Assembly (NCBI GenBank): GCA_963800235.1 | Contig: CAWDAD010000004.1 | Span: 186,001 to 250,000 of the forward strand | From: CAVVNP01 sp963800235 | Lineage (GTDB): Bacteria > Actinomycetota > Acidimicrobiia > Acidimicrobiales > Iamiaceae | Reading direction: 5' to 3' | DNA: 64,000 nt | Shown here: positions 17,729 through 25,643 of the stretch, one piece after another | Layout of the letters: each line of letters begins with the position of its first letter | Position numbering within the stretch: the first letter of the stretch is position 1 | The notes under the pieces: model-generated | The model's database searches: none | Seen by the model: the letters and a program-made list of their open reading frames with translations, nothing else | Told to the model about the DNA's origin: nothing | Made by a program: the position numbers and the translations under genes

Positions 17729-18273
17729 GGCCCCGCTCGGCCTCGTCACCCGCCCGACCGCTGCTCCGACCGGTCGCCGCCCTGCGGCGGCGGCCCGGCA
17801 CCCGGGAACCGTTCTCGGTCGAGGTGCCCCTCGACGACCTGGCGACCTCGGCCGCCGCCGTCGACCCCGACGATCCGGTCGCGGCCGACCTCCTCCTCGA
17901 GTCGATCGCCGACGGGGTGGTGGTCTGCGGCACCGTGGCCTTCCGGTGGCGGGGGGCCTGCCGCCGCTGCCTCGAGGAGGTCGTCGCCCGCGAGGAGGTC
18001 GAGGTCCGCGAGGTCTTCGAGCCCGACCCGGTCGAAGGCGAGACCTGGCCGCTCGGCGCCGAGCACCTCGACCTCGAGCCCGTGGTCCGCGAGGCGGTGC
18101 TCGTCAACCTGCCGCTGGCCCCGCTGTGCAGCGAGGGCTGCCGGGGCCCGGCGCCCGACGCCTTCCCGGCGACGGTCGCCAGCGGCGATGAGGATGTCGG
18201 CTCGGACACCGGCGAGGGCCGCGGTCGTGACCCCCGGTGGGCCGCCCTCGACGAGCTGGATTTCGACGCCTGA
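17725..18273 (+). CDS. DUF177 (YceD family) protein
   Basis: A 182-residue protein of the YceD/DUF177 family, almost always encoded directly before rpmF, as here. The motif GTVAFRWRGACRRCLEEVV with the conserved C-x-R-C, then EHLDLEPVVREAVLVNLPLAPLC with L-P-x-x-x-L-C, and a terminal WAALDEL are family hallmarks. YceD proteins have been linked to 23S rRNA metabolism. The GTG at 17725 overlaps the stop of the preceding gene. Confidence 0.93.
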   Translation: MRPRSASSPARPLLRPVAALRRRPGTREPFSVEVPLDDLATSAAAVDPDDPVAADLLLESIADGVVVCGTVAFRWRGACRRCLEEVVAREEVEVREVFEPDPVEGETWPLGAEHLDLEPVVREAVLVNLPLAPLCSEGCRGPAPDAFPATVASGDEDVGSDTGEGRGRDPRWAALDELDFDA

Positions 18274-18286
18274 CGCCGGCCGTCGC

Positions 18287-18292
18287 TAGCAT
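18287..18292 (+). promoter_or_regulatory. -10 element TAGCAT upstream of rpmF
   Basis: TAGCAT ends 10 nt before the ATG at 18303, allowing a leaderless or nearly leaderless rpmF transcript in addition to read-through from the DUF177 gene. Confidence 0.45.
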
Positions 18293-18302
18293 CGCACCCC
18301 CT

Positions 18303-18482
18303 ATGGCCGTCCCGAAGAAGAAGACCTCCAAGGCCAAGAGCCGCAGCCGCCGGGCCTCGGCCTGGAACCTGCGCACCCCGTCGCGCTCGGTCTGCCCCCA
18401 GTGCCAGGCGGCCAAGCTGCCCCACGTGGTGTGCGGCAACTGCGGCTGGTACGGCGGGCGCCAAGCCATCGACGTCGACTGA
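18303..18482 (+). CDS. rpmF: Ribosomal protein bL32
   Basis: A 59-residue large-subunit protein. MAVPKKKTSKAKSRSRRAS is the diagnostic start; CPQCQAAKLPHVVCGNCG gives the C-x2-C...C-x2-C zinc site of the C+ form. It sits between DUF177 and plsX in the standard order. Confidence 0.97.
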   Translation: MAVPKKKTSKAKSRSRRASAWNLRTPSRSVCPQCQAAKLPHVVCGNCGWYGGRQAIDVD

Positions 18483-18560
18483 TCCCGCCGATCGCCGAGT
18501 CGGGCCCGGCCGTCGACCCGCCGGGCGCACCGATCGCGATCTCCCGTCCCAGGAGCCGGC

Positions 18561-19556
18561 ATGACCGCTGACGAGCTGCCCATCGCCATCGACGCCATGG
18601 GCGGCGACGACGCTCCTGGCGCGGTGGTGGCCGGGGCCCGCCGGGCCGTCGACGAGCTCGGTCTGGCCGTCACCCTGGTCGGGCGTTCCGAGGCGCTGGG
18701 CGAGGCGGGCGACCTGCCGGTGCTCGCCGCCTCCGAGGTGATCGCCATGGACGCCGACCCGGCGACCAGCGTGCGCACCATGAAGGACTCCTCGCTGGTG
18801 CGAGCCGCCGAGGCGGTTCGCGACGGGAAGGCGTCGGCGATGGTCAGCGCCGGCAACACCGGCGCCACCATGGCCAGCGCCCTGCTGCGCATGGGCCGGA
18901 TCAAGGGCGTGTCCCGCCCGGCCATCGCCACCCCGGTGCCCGTGCCCGGCCGTGACCGCCCGACCATCCTGCTCGACGCCGGCGCCAACGCCGAGTGCCA
19001 GCCGGAGTGGCTCGTCCAGTTCGCCCAGATGGGCGCGGTGTTCGCCGGTCACCGCTACGGGGTCTCGGGTCCCCGGGTCGGGCTGCTCTCCATCGGCGAG
19101 GAGCCGACCAAGGGCACCCCGCTCGTGAAGCAGACCCACCAGCTCCTGGCCGACGGCGGGTGGGAGGCCGCCGGCGCGCGCTTCGTCGGCAACGTCGAGG
19201 GGCGCGACCTCATGACCGGCGACGTCGACGTGGTCGTCACCGACGGGTTCACCGGGAACGTCGCCCTGAAGTCGCTCGAGGGCGCCATGCGCTCGCTCGT
19301 CGCCGCCATCCTGGCCGCCTTCGACACCGACGACGCCACCCGGTCCGCGTCCGACGCGCTGATGCCGGCCCTCCTGCCGCTCTACGGCGCCCTCGACCCG
19401 AACAGCACCGGGGGTGCGGTCCTGCTCGGTGTGAAGGGCGTGTGCGTGATCAGCCACGGGTCCTCGAACGACACCGCGATCCTCAACGCCGCGCGGGTGG
19501 CCCACGACATGGTCGACCACGACCTCGTCGGGGCCATCACGGCCGTCTTCGGCTGA
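18561..19556 (+). CDS. plsX: Phosphate acyltransferase PlsX
   Basis: A 331-residue peripheral membrane enzyme that converts acyl-ACP to acyl-phosphate for phospholipid synthesis. The N-terminal IAIDAMGGDDAPGAVVAGA is the family signature; SAGNTGATMASALL, LLDAGANAEC and GNVEGRDL are further conserved blocks. Length is usual. It is followed by acpP, its substrate carrier. A GGAG sequence in CCCAGGAGCCGGC precedes the ATG. Confidence 0.97.
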   Translation: MTADELPIAIDAMGGDDAPGAVVAGARRAVDELGLAVTLVGRSEALGEAGDLPVLAASEVIAMDADPATSVRTMKDSSLVRAAEAVRDGKASAMVSAGNTGATMASALLRMGRIKGVSRPAIATPVPVPGRDRPTILLDAGANAECQPEWLVQFAQMGAVFAGHRYGVSGPRVGLLSIGEEPTKGTPLVKQTHQLLADGGWEAAGARFVGNVEGRDLMTGDVDVVVTDGFTGNVALKSLEGAMRSLVAAILAAFDTDDATRSASDALMPALLPLYGALDPNSTGGAVLLGVKGVCVISHGSSNDTAILNAARVAHDMVDHDLVGAITAVFG

Positions 19557-19596
19557 TCCGCCCGCCGTTCACAAGGGCGCAAGCTCCGGGACTTGC

Positions 19597-19602
19597 TAGG
19601 GT
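19597..19602 (+). promoter_or_regulatory. Possible -10 element TAGGGT of the acpP-rnc-mutM operon
   Basis: TAGGGT lies in the 167-bp gap after plsX and would give a leader of about 115 nt before the acpP start. No convincing -35 element was identified. Confidence 0.4.
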
Positions 19603-19723
19603 CGATCGGCCCTGGCGCCCCGCCCCGGGCCCAGCCCCGAGCGACGAGTCCCGGGTAGCGGCTCCGACCGCTTCCCGGCACCCGTCGCCGGCTGGTCCGT
19701 CCGACTCCGAGAGGTCCTTGACC

Positions 19724-20020
19724 GTGCCCGCCGAAACCCACGTCGAGCAGTCGCCCATGAGCCGCCAGGAGGTCTTCGAGCTGATCCGGGATCGGCTCGC
19801 CGACATCCTCGAGACCGATCCGTCCGGCATCAGCGAGGGCGACTCCTTCGCCGACGACCTCGACGCCGACTCCCTCGCCCTCATCGAGCTGGTCGAGGCG
19901 ATCGAGGAGGAGCTGGGGGAGCGATCCGTCGGCTTCCGGATCGACGACGAGGACCTCGAGGACCTGAAGACCGTGCGCGACGCCGTCGACTACGTCCACA
20001 ACCGGCTGGGCCAGAGCTGA
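19724..20020 (+). CDS. acpP: Acyl carrier protein
   Basis: A 98-residue acidic protein with the phosphopantetheine attachment motif DDLDADSLALIELVEAIEEE (Ser in DSL). It carries growing acyl chains for fatty acid and phospholipid synthesis and here sits between plsX and rnc. The GTG at 19724 is preferred for the GAGAGG ribosome binding site just upstream; an internal ATG at 19757 (MSRQEVFELI) would give the more usual ~87 residues and remains possible. The stop TGA (20018-20020) overlaps the proposed CTG start of rnc. Confidence 0.94.
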   Translation: MPAETHVEQSPMSRQEVFELIRDRLADILETDPSGISEGDSFADDLDADSLALIELVEAIEEELGERSVGFRIDDEDLEDLKTVRDAVDYVHNRLGQS

Positions 20021-20763
20021 TCGAGGCGGAGGCCCTCGGCCGACTCACCGATCAGCTGGCGCACACCTTCACCGACGATGCGCTCCTCGAGCGCGCCCTC
20101 ACCCACCGGAGCTGGTGCGCCGAGCACGACCACGACGGCTCGAACGAGCGCCTCGAGTTCCTGGGCGACGCCGTGCTCGGCCTGATCGTGGCGGACCACT
20201 GCTACCGCAGCTACCCCGACGAGTCCGAGGGCTGGCTGTCGCGGGCGCGCTCCTCGGTGGTGCGCACCACCGCCCTGGCCGAGATGGCCGTCGAGCTGGG
20301 CCTCGGCGAGCTGGTCCTGCTCGGCAAGGGCGAGGCGGCCTCCGGCGGCCGGGAGAAGCCCTCCATCCTCGCCGACACCCTCGAGGCGGTCATCGGGGCC
20401 CTGTACCTGGACGGCGGGTGGCCGGCGGCCTCGTCCTTCGTCCTCGGCCTCCTCGGCGCCCGCATCGCCACCCTGCCGACCGGGGTGGGCGAGCAGGACG
20501 ACAAGAGCCGGCTGCAGGAGCTGTCCGCCCGCACCCTGGCCGACGCTCCCCGCTACGAGCTCGACGGCTCGGGACCCGAGCACGACAAGGTGTTCGTGGC
20601 CACCGTCTTCGTCGGCAACCGGTGCCTCGGCCGAGGCCGGGGCCGCTCGAAGAAGCAGGCCGAGCAGGCCGCGGCGCGCCAGGCCTGGCGGTCGCTGGCC
20701 GCCGACCAGCGCGAGCCCGAACCCGATCGCACCCGAGACCTGAGCGTGGAGAACCATGGTTGA
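20017..20763 (+). CDS. rnc: Ribonuclease III with a non-canonical (CTG) start
   Basis: A double-strand-specific endoribonuclease (248 residues as called). The catalytic signature NERLEFLGDAVL and the second acidic helix ILADTLEAVIGALYLDGGW are intact, and a C-terminal dsRNA-binding domain ends RGRGRSKKQAEQAAARQAW. The first ATG/GTG/TTG in frame is the GTG at 20173, inside the catalytic signature, so it cannot be the start. Upstream, the frame contains no canonical start back through most of acpP. CTG at 20017 forms a CTGA overlap with the acpP stop, analogous to the ATGA/GTGA overlaps seen elsewhere here, and gives the expected N-terminus. I infer a CTG start with translational coupling. Confidence 0.88.
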   Translation: MIEAEALGRLTDQLAHTFTDDALLERALTHRSWCAEHDHDGSNERLEFLGDAVLGLIVADHCYRSYPDESEGWLSRARSSVVRTTALAEMAVELGLGELVLLGKGEAASGGREKPSILADTLEAVIGALYLDGGWPAASSFVLGLLGARIATLPTGVGEQDDKSRLQELSARTLADAPRYELDGSGPEHDKVFVATVFVGNRCLGRGRGRSKKQAEQAAARQAWRSLAADQREPEPDRTRDLSVENHG

Positions 20764-21595
20764 GCTGCCGGAAGTGGAGACGATTCGTCGCGACCTCGAG
20801 AAGGAGGTCTCCGGCAAGCGGATCAAGAACGTCGACTTCACCGGGAAGAAGGACGCCGCGCCCGGTGCGTCGACCAAGAAGCAGTTCACCCAGTCGCTCG
20901 AGGGGCTGAAGCTCGGCTCGGTCTCGCGCCGCGGGACCCTGCTCGTCGTCAAGCTCGACAACGACCAGGTCATGGCGATCGACCTGGGCCCGAGCGGCCA
21001 CCTGCGCAAGACCTCGCCGAAGGACGAGGTCGAGAAGGGCACCCAGCTGGTGATGTCGTTCACCCAGGGCGGCCAGCTCCGGTTCGTCGACCCGGTCGGC
21101 GGCCTCACCGTCGAGCTGGTCGACCCCGACCAGCTGACCGAGCTGCACCCCGAGGTGAAGTCCATCGGCGCCGATCCGCTCGACGAGCCGGTGTCGTGGA
21201 CCAAGTTCGGCGAGCAGCTCCTGCGCCGGCAGCTGAAGCTCAAGGCCCTGCTGATGGACCCCGAGGTGCTGGCCGGGATCGGCCCCGTCTACTCCGACGA
21301 GATCCTCTTCGCCGCCGGCCTCCGCCACGACCGCCGGTCCGAGCAGCTCTCCACCCAGGAGATGCGCCGGCTGTACCGGTCGGTGGTCGAGGTGGTGCAC
21401 GCCGCCGCCAAGCGGCGGGGCACCACGCTGGCCGACGGCCACTACAGCGACCTGCACGGCAAGCCCGGCGAGTTCACCGCCGAGCTGAACGTCTACGAGC
21501 GCGACGGTGAGCCGTGCCTGCGGTGCCGCAACACCATCACCAAGGCCAAGGTCAGCGGCACGGTCACCTACTTCTGCCCCGAGTGCCAGGTCTGA
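20756..21595 (+). CDS. Fpg/MutM-family protein with degenerate active site
   Basis: A 279-residue protein with the three Fpg/Nei domains: N-terminal beta-sandwich, helix-two-turn-helix (AGIGPVYSDEILF, about 174-185) and a C4 zinc finger (Cys254, 257, 274, 277). Active-site positions differ from true Fpg: the N-terminal catalytic proline (PELPE) is valine (MVELPEVE); the lysine of RRxKYLL is Thr61; the damage-recognition DPRRFG is DPVGGL; the DNA-binding Asn of GIGN is Pro177; and the zinc-finger arginine is Thr269. Oxidised-purine glycosylase activity is therefore doubtful; structure and DNA binding may persist. Position between rnc and smc is the normal mutM place. It overlaps rnc by 8 bp. 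Confidence 0.88.
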   Translation: MVELPEVETIRRDLEKEVSGKRIKNVDFTGKKDAAPGASTKKQFTQSLEGLKLGSVSRRGTLLVVKLDNDQVMAIDLGPSGHLRKTSPKDEVEKGTQLVMSFTQGGQLRFVDPVGGLTVELVDPDQLTELHPEVKSIGADPLDEPVSWTKFGEQLLRRQLKLKALLMDPEVLAGIGPVYSDEILFAAGLRHDRRSEQLSTQEMRRLYRSVVEVVHAAAKRRGTTLADGHYSDLHGKPGEFTAELNVYERDGEPCLRCRNTITKAKVSGTVTYFCPECQV

Positions 21596-21672
21596 CCGCC
21601 CGGCGCCGGTCGGGCCGCGGTCCCGACCCCCGCGCGGGCAGGCCCGGCCCCGGCTCAGCAGCCGGCACCGGC

Positions 21673-22059
21673 TCAGCAATCGGTGTCGTTGATCCGCAGG
21701 TCCGGCATCCGGGTCTTGCAGAACTTGGTCCCGGTCAACACCGCGCCCATGGTGCGGGCGCCGGTCAGGTCGGCCCGCCGGAGGTCGGCGTTGGTGAGGT
21801 CGGCGCCGGCCAGGTTGGCGCGGGAGAGGTCGGCGCCCACCAGGTTGGCGTTGGTCAGGTCGGCACCGGCGAGCTGGGCACCGACCAGCTTCGCCTCGGC
21901 GAGGTAGGCGCCGCAGAGGTTGGCGTCCTGCAGCTCGGCCCGGCGCAGGTCGACGCAGTAGAGGTTGGCGCCGGTGAGCCGGGCGCCGGCGAGCATCGCC
22001 CCGGCCAGCTTGGCGAACGGCTCGATCAGGTGTCCGTTGATCCGCTTCGGTGGCGCCAT
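21673..22059 (-). CDS. Pentapeptide-repeat protein
   Basis: A 128-residue protein of which about 100 residues are tandem A(D/N)LxX pentapeptides (GANLYCVDLRRAELQDANL, LVGADLSRANLAGADL), predicted to form a right-handed quadrilateral beta-helix about 20 coils long. Some relatives mimic DNA and inhibit gyrase, but most have no known role. The last 20 residues (KFCKTRMPDLRINDTDC) carry extra cysteines. It is on the strand opposite to mutM and smc and so is not part of that operon. Confidence 0.88.
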   Translation of the reverse strand: MAPPKRINGHLIEPFAKLAGAMLAGARLTGANLYCVDLRRAELQDANLCGAYLAEAKLVGAQLAGADLTNANLVGADLSRANLAGADLTNADLRRADLTGARTMGAVLTGTKFCKTRMPDLRINDTDC

Positions 22060-22136
22060 CGGCGTCGTCGTCCTCCCCCTGCCGGCTCGTCCCCTGCTGC
22101 GGGCCGGAGGTCCTCAAGCTACCGGGGGACGACCAC

Positions 22137-22142
22137 TAGCCT
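22137..22142 (+). promoter_or_regulatory. -10 element TAGCCT of smc
   Basis: TAGCCT lies 30 nt before the GTG start of smc, after the divergent pentapeptide gene, and would give a short leader. Confidence 0.45.
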
Positions 22143-22172
22143 CGTCCCGGTCACACCCCGCCGGAGTGCCGA

Positions 22173-25100
22173 GTGTTCCTGAAGACCCTGACCATCAAAG
22201 GGTTCAAGTCCTTCGCCGAGACGACCACCCTGGCGATGGAGCCGGGCGTCACGGTGGTGGTCGGGCCGAACGGCAGCGGCAAGTCGAACGTCGTCGACGC
22301 CATCGGGTGGGTGCTCGGCGCCCAGGCCCCGAGCGCGGTGCGGAGCCAGAAGATGGACGACGTCATCTTCGCCGGCACCGCCTCCCGCCCGGCGCTCGGG
22401 CGGGCCGAGGTCAGCCTGACCATCGACAACAGCTCCGGCCTGCTCGACGTCGAGCTGGCCGAGGTGTCGGTCACCCGGACGCTCTTCCGCAGCGGCGACA
22501 GCGAGTACGCCCTGAACGGGGTGCCCTGTCGCCTGCTCGACATCCAGGACCTGCTCTCGGACTCCGGCGTCGGTCGCCAGCAACACGTGATCATCAGCCA
22601 GGGCCAGATCGACGCCGTCCTGAACGCGCGCCCCGAGGACCGCCGGCTGGTGATCGAGGAGGCGGCCGGAGTCCTGAAGTTCCGCCGGCGCAAGGAGAAG
22701 GCCGAACGTCGGCTGGCGGCGACCGAGGCCAACCTCACCCGCCTGCAGGACCTGCTCCGCGAGGTGCGGCGCAACCTCCGGCCGCTCGAGCGCCAGGCCG
22801 ACGCCGCGCGTCGCCACGGCGCGGTGGTGACCGAGCTCACCGCCCTCCGGATCCACCTGGCCGGCCAGGAGCTGACCCGGCTGCAGGCCCGCCAGGCCTC
22901 CGGGCTGCAGCGCAAGGCCGACCTCTCCCAGCAGGACACCGCCCTGCGCAAGACCCTGTCCGAGCTCGACACCGCGGTGCTGGCCGCCGAGGCCCGGCTG
23001 TCGGCGCTGGGCGGGTTCGACCTCGGCGACGCCCTCACCCTGCTCGAGTCCCTGCGCGAGCGGGCCCGTGGGCTGGCCGCGCTGCTCGCCGAGCGGCGGC
23101 GGGGCATCGACCGGGACCGGGGGGCCACCGTCGACCAGGCAGTGGTGGCCTCGCTCGAGGCCGAGGCGGCCCGGCTCGACGCCGAGCTGGTCGAGGTGGC
23201 GGAGGTCGCCGACGCGCTGGTCCCCGAGCAGCAGCGGCTGGCGGCGGCCGAGCGGGCGATGGCCGAGGCCCGCGCCGACCACGAGCGGCGGTGGACCGAC
23301 GAGCAGCCGGTGCCCGACGGGCGGGCCGCCGAGGCGCGGGGCGAGCTGGCCGCCCTCCGGGCCGGCATCGAGCGCGGTGGCGGCGAGGCCGAGCGGGTCG
23401 CCGAGCGGCTGGCCGGTCTCGACGAGCGACTGGCCGGCCTCGAGCGCGAGTCGCAGGAGCTGCGGACGTCCCTGGGGGCGGTCGACCGCGACGAGGCCCC
23501 GCTGCTCGTCGGGCTCGAGACGGCCGAGGCGGCGCGGGCTGCGGCCGAGGCCCGGTCGGCGTCGGCCGAGCAGGTCCGCCGCGCTGCGGAGGGTGAGCAG
23601 CACCGCTGGACCGCCCGCGCCGAGGCGCTGACCCAGGCGCTCGACGAGGCCCGGGCCCGGGCCGGCGCCGAGCGGCTGGGCGAGCTCGACGGCGTGGTCG
23701 GGACGATGCTCGACCTGGTCCAGGTCGACGAGGGCTGGGAGCGCGCCTTCGAGGCGGCCGCCGCCGAAGCCATCGCGGCGGTGGTGGTGGCCGACGTCGC
23801 CACCGCCCGACGGGCCATCGACGCGCTGCGGTCAGGGGGCCTCTCGGGCGCCGTCCTCGCCCTCGGTTCGGTGGGCGACGTGCGCGCCCGGGCCGACCGC
23901 AGCGCCGACCACGTCCGGGCCCACGTGCGCGGCGACCGTCCCGAGGTCGAGGCCTTGCTCGACGCCCTGATCGGTGACGTGGTCGCGGTCGGCGGCTGGA
24001 CCGAGGCGCTCGACGCCCACCTGCGCGACCCGGCCCGGCTGGTGGTCACCTCCGACGGCGACCGCTTCGGCCCGGCCGGCTGGCGCGTCGGCGCCGCCCG
24101 CTCGGGGGCCAACCGGGCGGCGCTCGACGAGGCGGTCCGCCGGTCCGAGCGCGCGGCGGGCGACCTGGCGACGGCCGACGACGAGCTCGCCCACGCCCGC
24201 CGGGCGCTCGATGTCGCCCGCGCGGCGGAGGCGGCGGCGGCCCAGGCCCTCGACGAGCACGACGCCGCCATGCGGGCCACCGGCGACGCCCTCGAGCGGG
24301 TCGAGCGCAGCCGCCGTGACGCCGGCGCCGAGGCCGAAGCCCTGCGGGAGCACCTCGGCGAGCTGCGCGAGCGGCTCGACCGCGAGCGGGCCGAGGAGCA
24401 GGACCTGGCCGGCCGGCTGCCGGTCCTGGAGGCGGCCGAGGCCGAGCTGGCCGAGCGTGGTCGGGCCATGGGCGAGTCGCGCGACCGCCTCACCGAGCAG
24501 GCGGCGATGGTCGGATCGGCCCGCCGCGACCTCGAGGTGCGCCGCGCCGCGCTCGACGAGCGCCGCCAGCTGCTCGAGCGTCGCCGTCACGAGGTCGAGC
24601 AGCGGCTCGAGCGCCACCAGACCGAGCGGGCCCAGGCCGCCGTCCGCCGGGTCCAGCTCGACCGGCGCCAGGTCGCCACCGAGCGCCTGGCCAGGCTCGT
24701 CGACGAGCAGCTGGCGGTGGCCGACGAGCGCCTCACGGTCCTCCGCGAGCAGCGCCGTCGCCAGTCCGAGGCGGCCCGGGCGGTGTCCGCCGAGCTGGAC
24801 GGGCTCCGGGCCGAGCGGGCCGACGCGGAGCGGACGCTCGGGGGGCTCCGCGAGCAGCTGCAGCGCGCCGAGCTCGACGAGGCCGAGGTCCGCATGAAGA
24901 TCGAGGTGGCCGTCGAGACCGCCCGCCGGGACCTCGACGTCGAGCCGTCGGCGGCCATGGCGGCGCCGGCCCCCGAGCTGTCGGAGGGCACCACGGCCGC
25001 CGCGCGGGTCCGCGAGCTCGAACGGGATCTGCGGCTGATGGGTCCGATCAACCCGCTGGCCCTGGAGGAGTTCGAGGCCCTGGAGGAGCGCCACCAGTTC

Positions 25101-25640
25101 CTGAGCGACCAGCTCGACGACGTGAAGGCCGGTCGGCGGGACCTGGCCAAGGTGATCCGCGCCGTCGACACCGAGATCGTCGAGGTGTTCAGCGCCGCCT
25201 ACGCCGACGTGGCCGCGAACTTCGCCGAGCTGTTCCAGACGCTGTTCCCCGGTGGCCAGGGGAAGCTCAAGCTCACCGACCCCGACGACCTGCTGAACAC
25301 CGGGGTCGAGGTCGAGGCCCGCCCGTCGGGCAAGAACGTGCGCAAGCTGTCGCTGCTCTCCGGCGGCGAGCGCTCCCTGACCGCGCTGGCCTACCTGTTC
25401 GCCGTCTTCCGGGCGCGGCCCTCGCCCTTCTACGTCATGGACGAGGTCGAGGCCGCCCTCGACGACGTGAACCTGCACCGGTTCCTCGACCTGGTCGCCG
25501 AGTTCCGGGCCGAGGCCCAGCTGATCATCGTGAGCCACCAGAAGCGCACGATGGAGGCCGCCGACTGCCTCTACGGGGTGAGCATGCGACCCGGTGGCAG
25601 CAGCAGGGTGATCAGCGAGAAGGTCGCCACGGCCCCGTAG
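22173..25640 (+). CDS. smc: Chromosome segregation ATPase SMC
   Basis: An 1155-residue SMC protein that with ScpA/ScpB organises and segregates chromosomes. The head has Walker A GPNGSGKSN (31-39) and, at the C-terminus, the signature LSLLSGGERSLTALA and Walker B FYVMDEVEAALDD. Between them are two long coiled coils and a hinge around residues 500-630 (DGVVGTMLDLVQVDEGWERA, TSDGDRFGPAGWRVGA). The first residues MFLKTLTIKGFKSFA are diagnostic, fixing the GTG at 22173. In many genomes ftsY follows smc directly; here about 11.5 kb of other genes intervene. Confidence 0.97.
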   Translation: MFLKTLTIKGFKSFAETTTLAMEPGVTVVVGPNGSGKSNVVDAIGWVLGAQAPSAVRSQKMDDVIFAGTASRPALGRAEVSLTIDNSSGLLDVELAEVSVTRTLFRSGDSEYALNGVPCRLLDIQDLLSDSGVGRQQHVIISQGQIDAVLNARPEDRRLVIEEAAGVLKFRRRKEKAERRLAATEANLTRLQDLLREVRRNLRPLERQADAARRHGAVVTELTALRIHLAGQELTRLQARQASGLQRKADLSQQDTALRKTLSELDTAVLAAEARLSALGGFDLGDALTLLESLRERARGLAALLAERRRGIDRDRGATVDQAVVASLEAEAARLDAELVEVAEVADALVPEQQRLAAAERAMAEARADHERRWTDEQPVPDGRAAEARGELAALRAGIERGGGEAERVAERLAGLDERLAGLERESQELRTSLGAVDRDEAPLLVGLETAEAARAAAEARSASAEQVRRAAEGEQHRWTARAEALTQALDEARARAGAERLGELDGVVGTMLDLVQVDEGWERAFEAAAAEAIAAVVVADVATARRAIDALRSGGLSGAVLALGSVGDVRARADRSADHVRAHVRGDRPEVEALLDALIGDVVAVGGWTEALDAHLRDPARLVVTSDGDRFGPAGWRVGAARSGANRAALDEAVRRSERAAGDLATADDELAHARRALDVARAAEAAAAQALDEHDAAMRATGDALERVERSRRDAGAEAEALREHLGELRERLDRERAEEQDLAGRLPVLEAAEAELAERGRAMGESRDRLTEQAAMVGSARRDLEVRRAALDERRQLLERRRHEVEQRLERHQTERAQAAVRRVQLDRRQVATERLARLVDEQLAVADERLTVLREQRRRQSEAARAVSAELDGLRAERADAERTLGGLREQLQRAELDEAEVRMKIEVAVETARRDLDVEPSAAMAAPAPELSEGTTAAARVRELERDLRLMGPINPLALEEFEALEERHQFLSDQLDDVKAGRRDLAKVIRAVDTEIVEVFSAAYADVAANFAELFQTLFPGGQGKLKLTDPDDLLNTGVEVEARPSGKNVRKLSLLSGGERSLTALAYLFAVFRARPSPFYVMDEVEAALDDVNLHRFLDLVAEFRAEAQLIIVSHQKRTMEAADCLYGVSMRPGGSSRVISEKVATAP

Positions 25641-25643
25641 CCC

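Noticed and set aside
20173..20763. rnc starting at the GTG 20173
   Set aside because: It would delete the NERLEF part of the catalytic signature and about 50 N-terminal residues.
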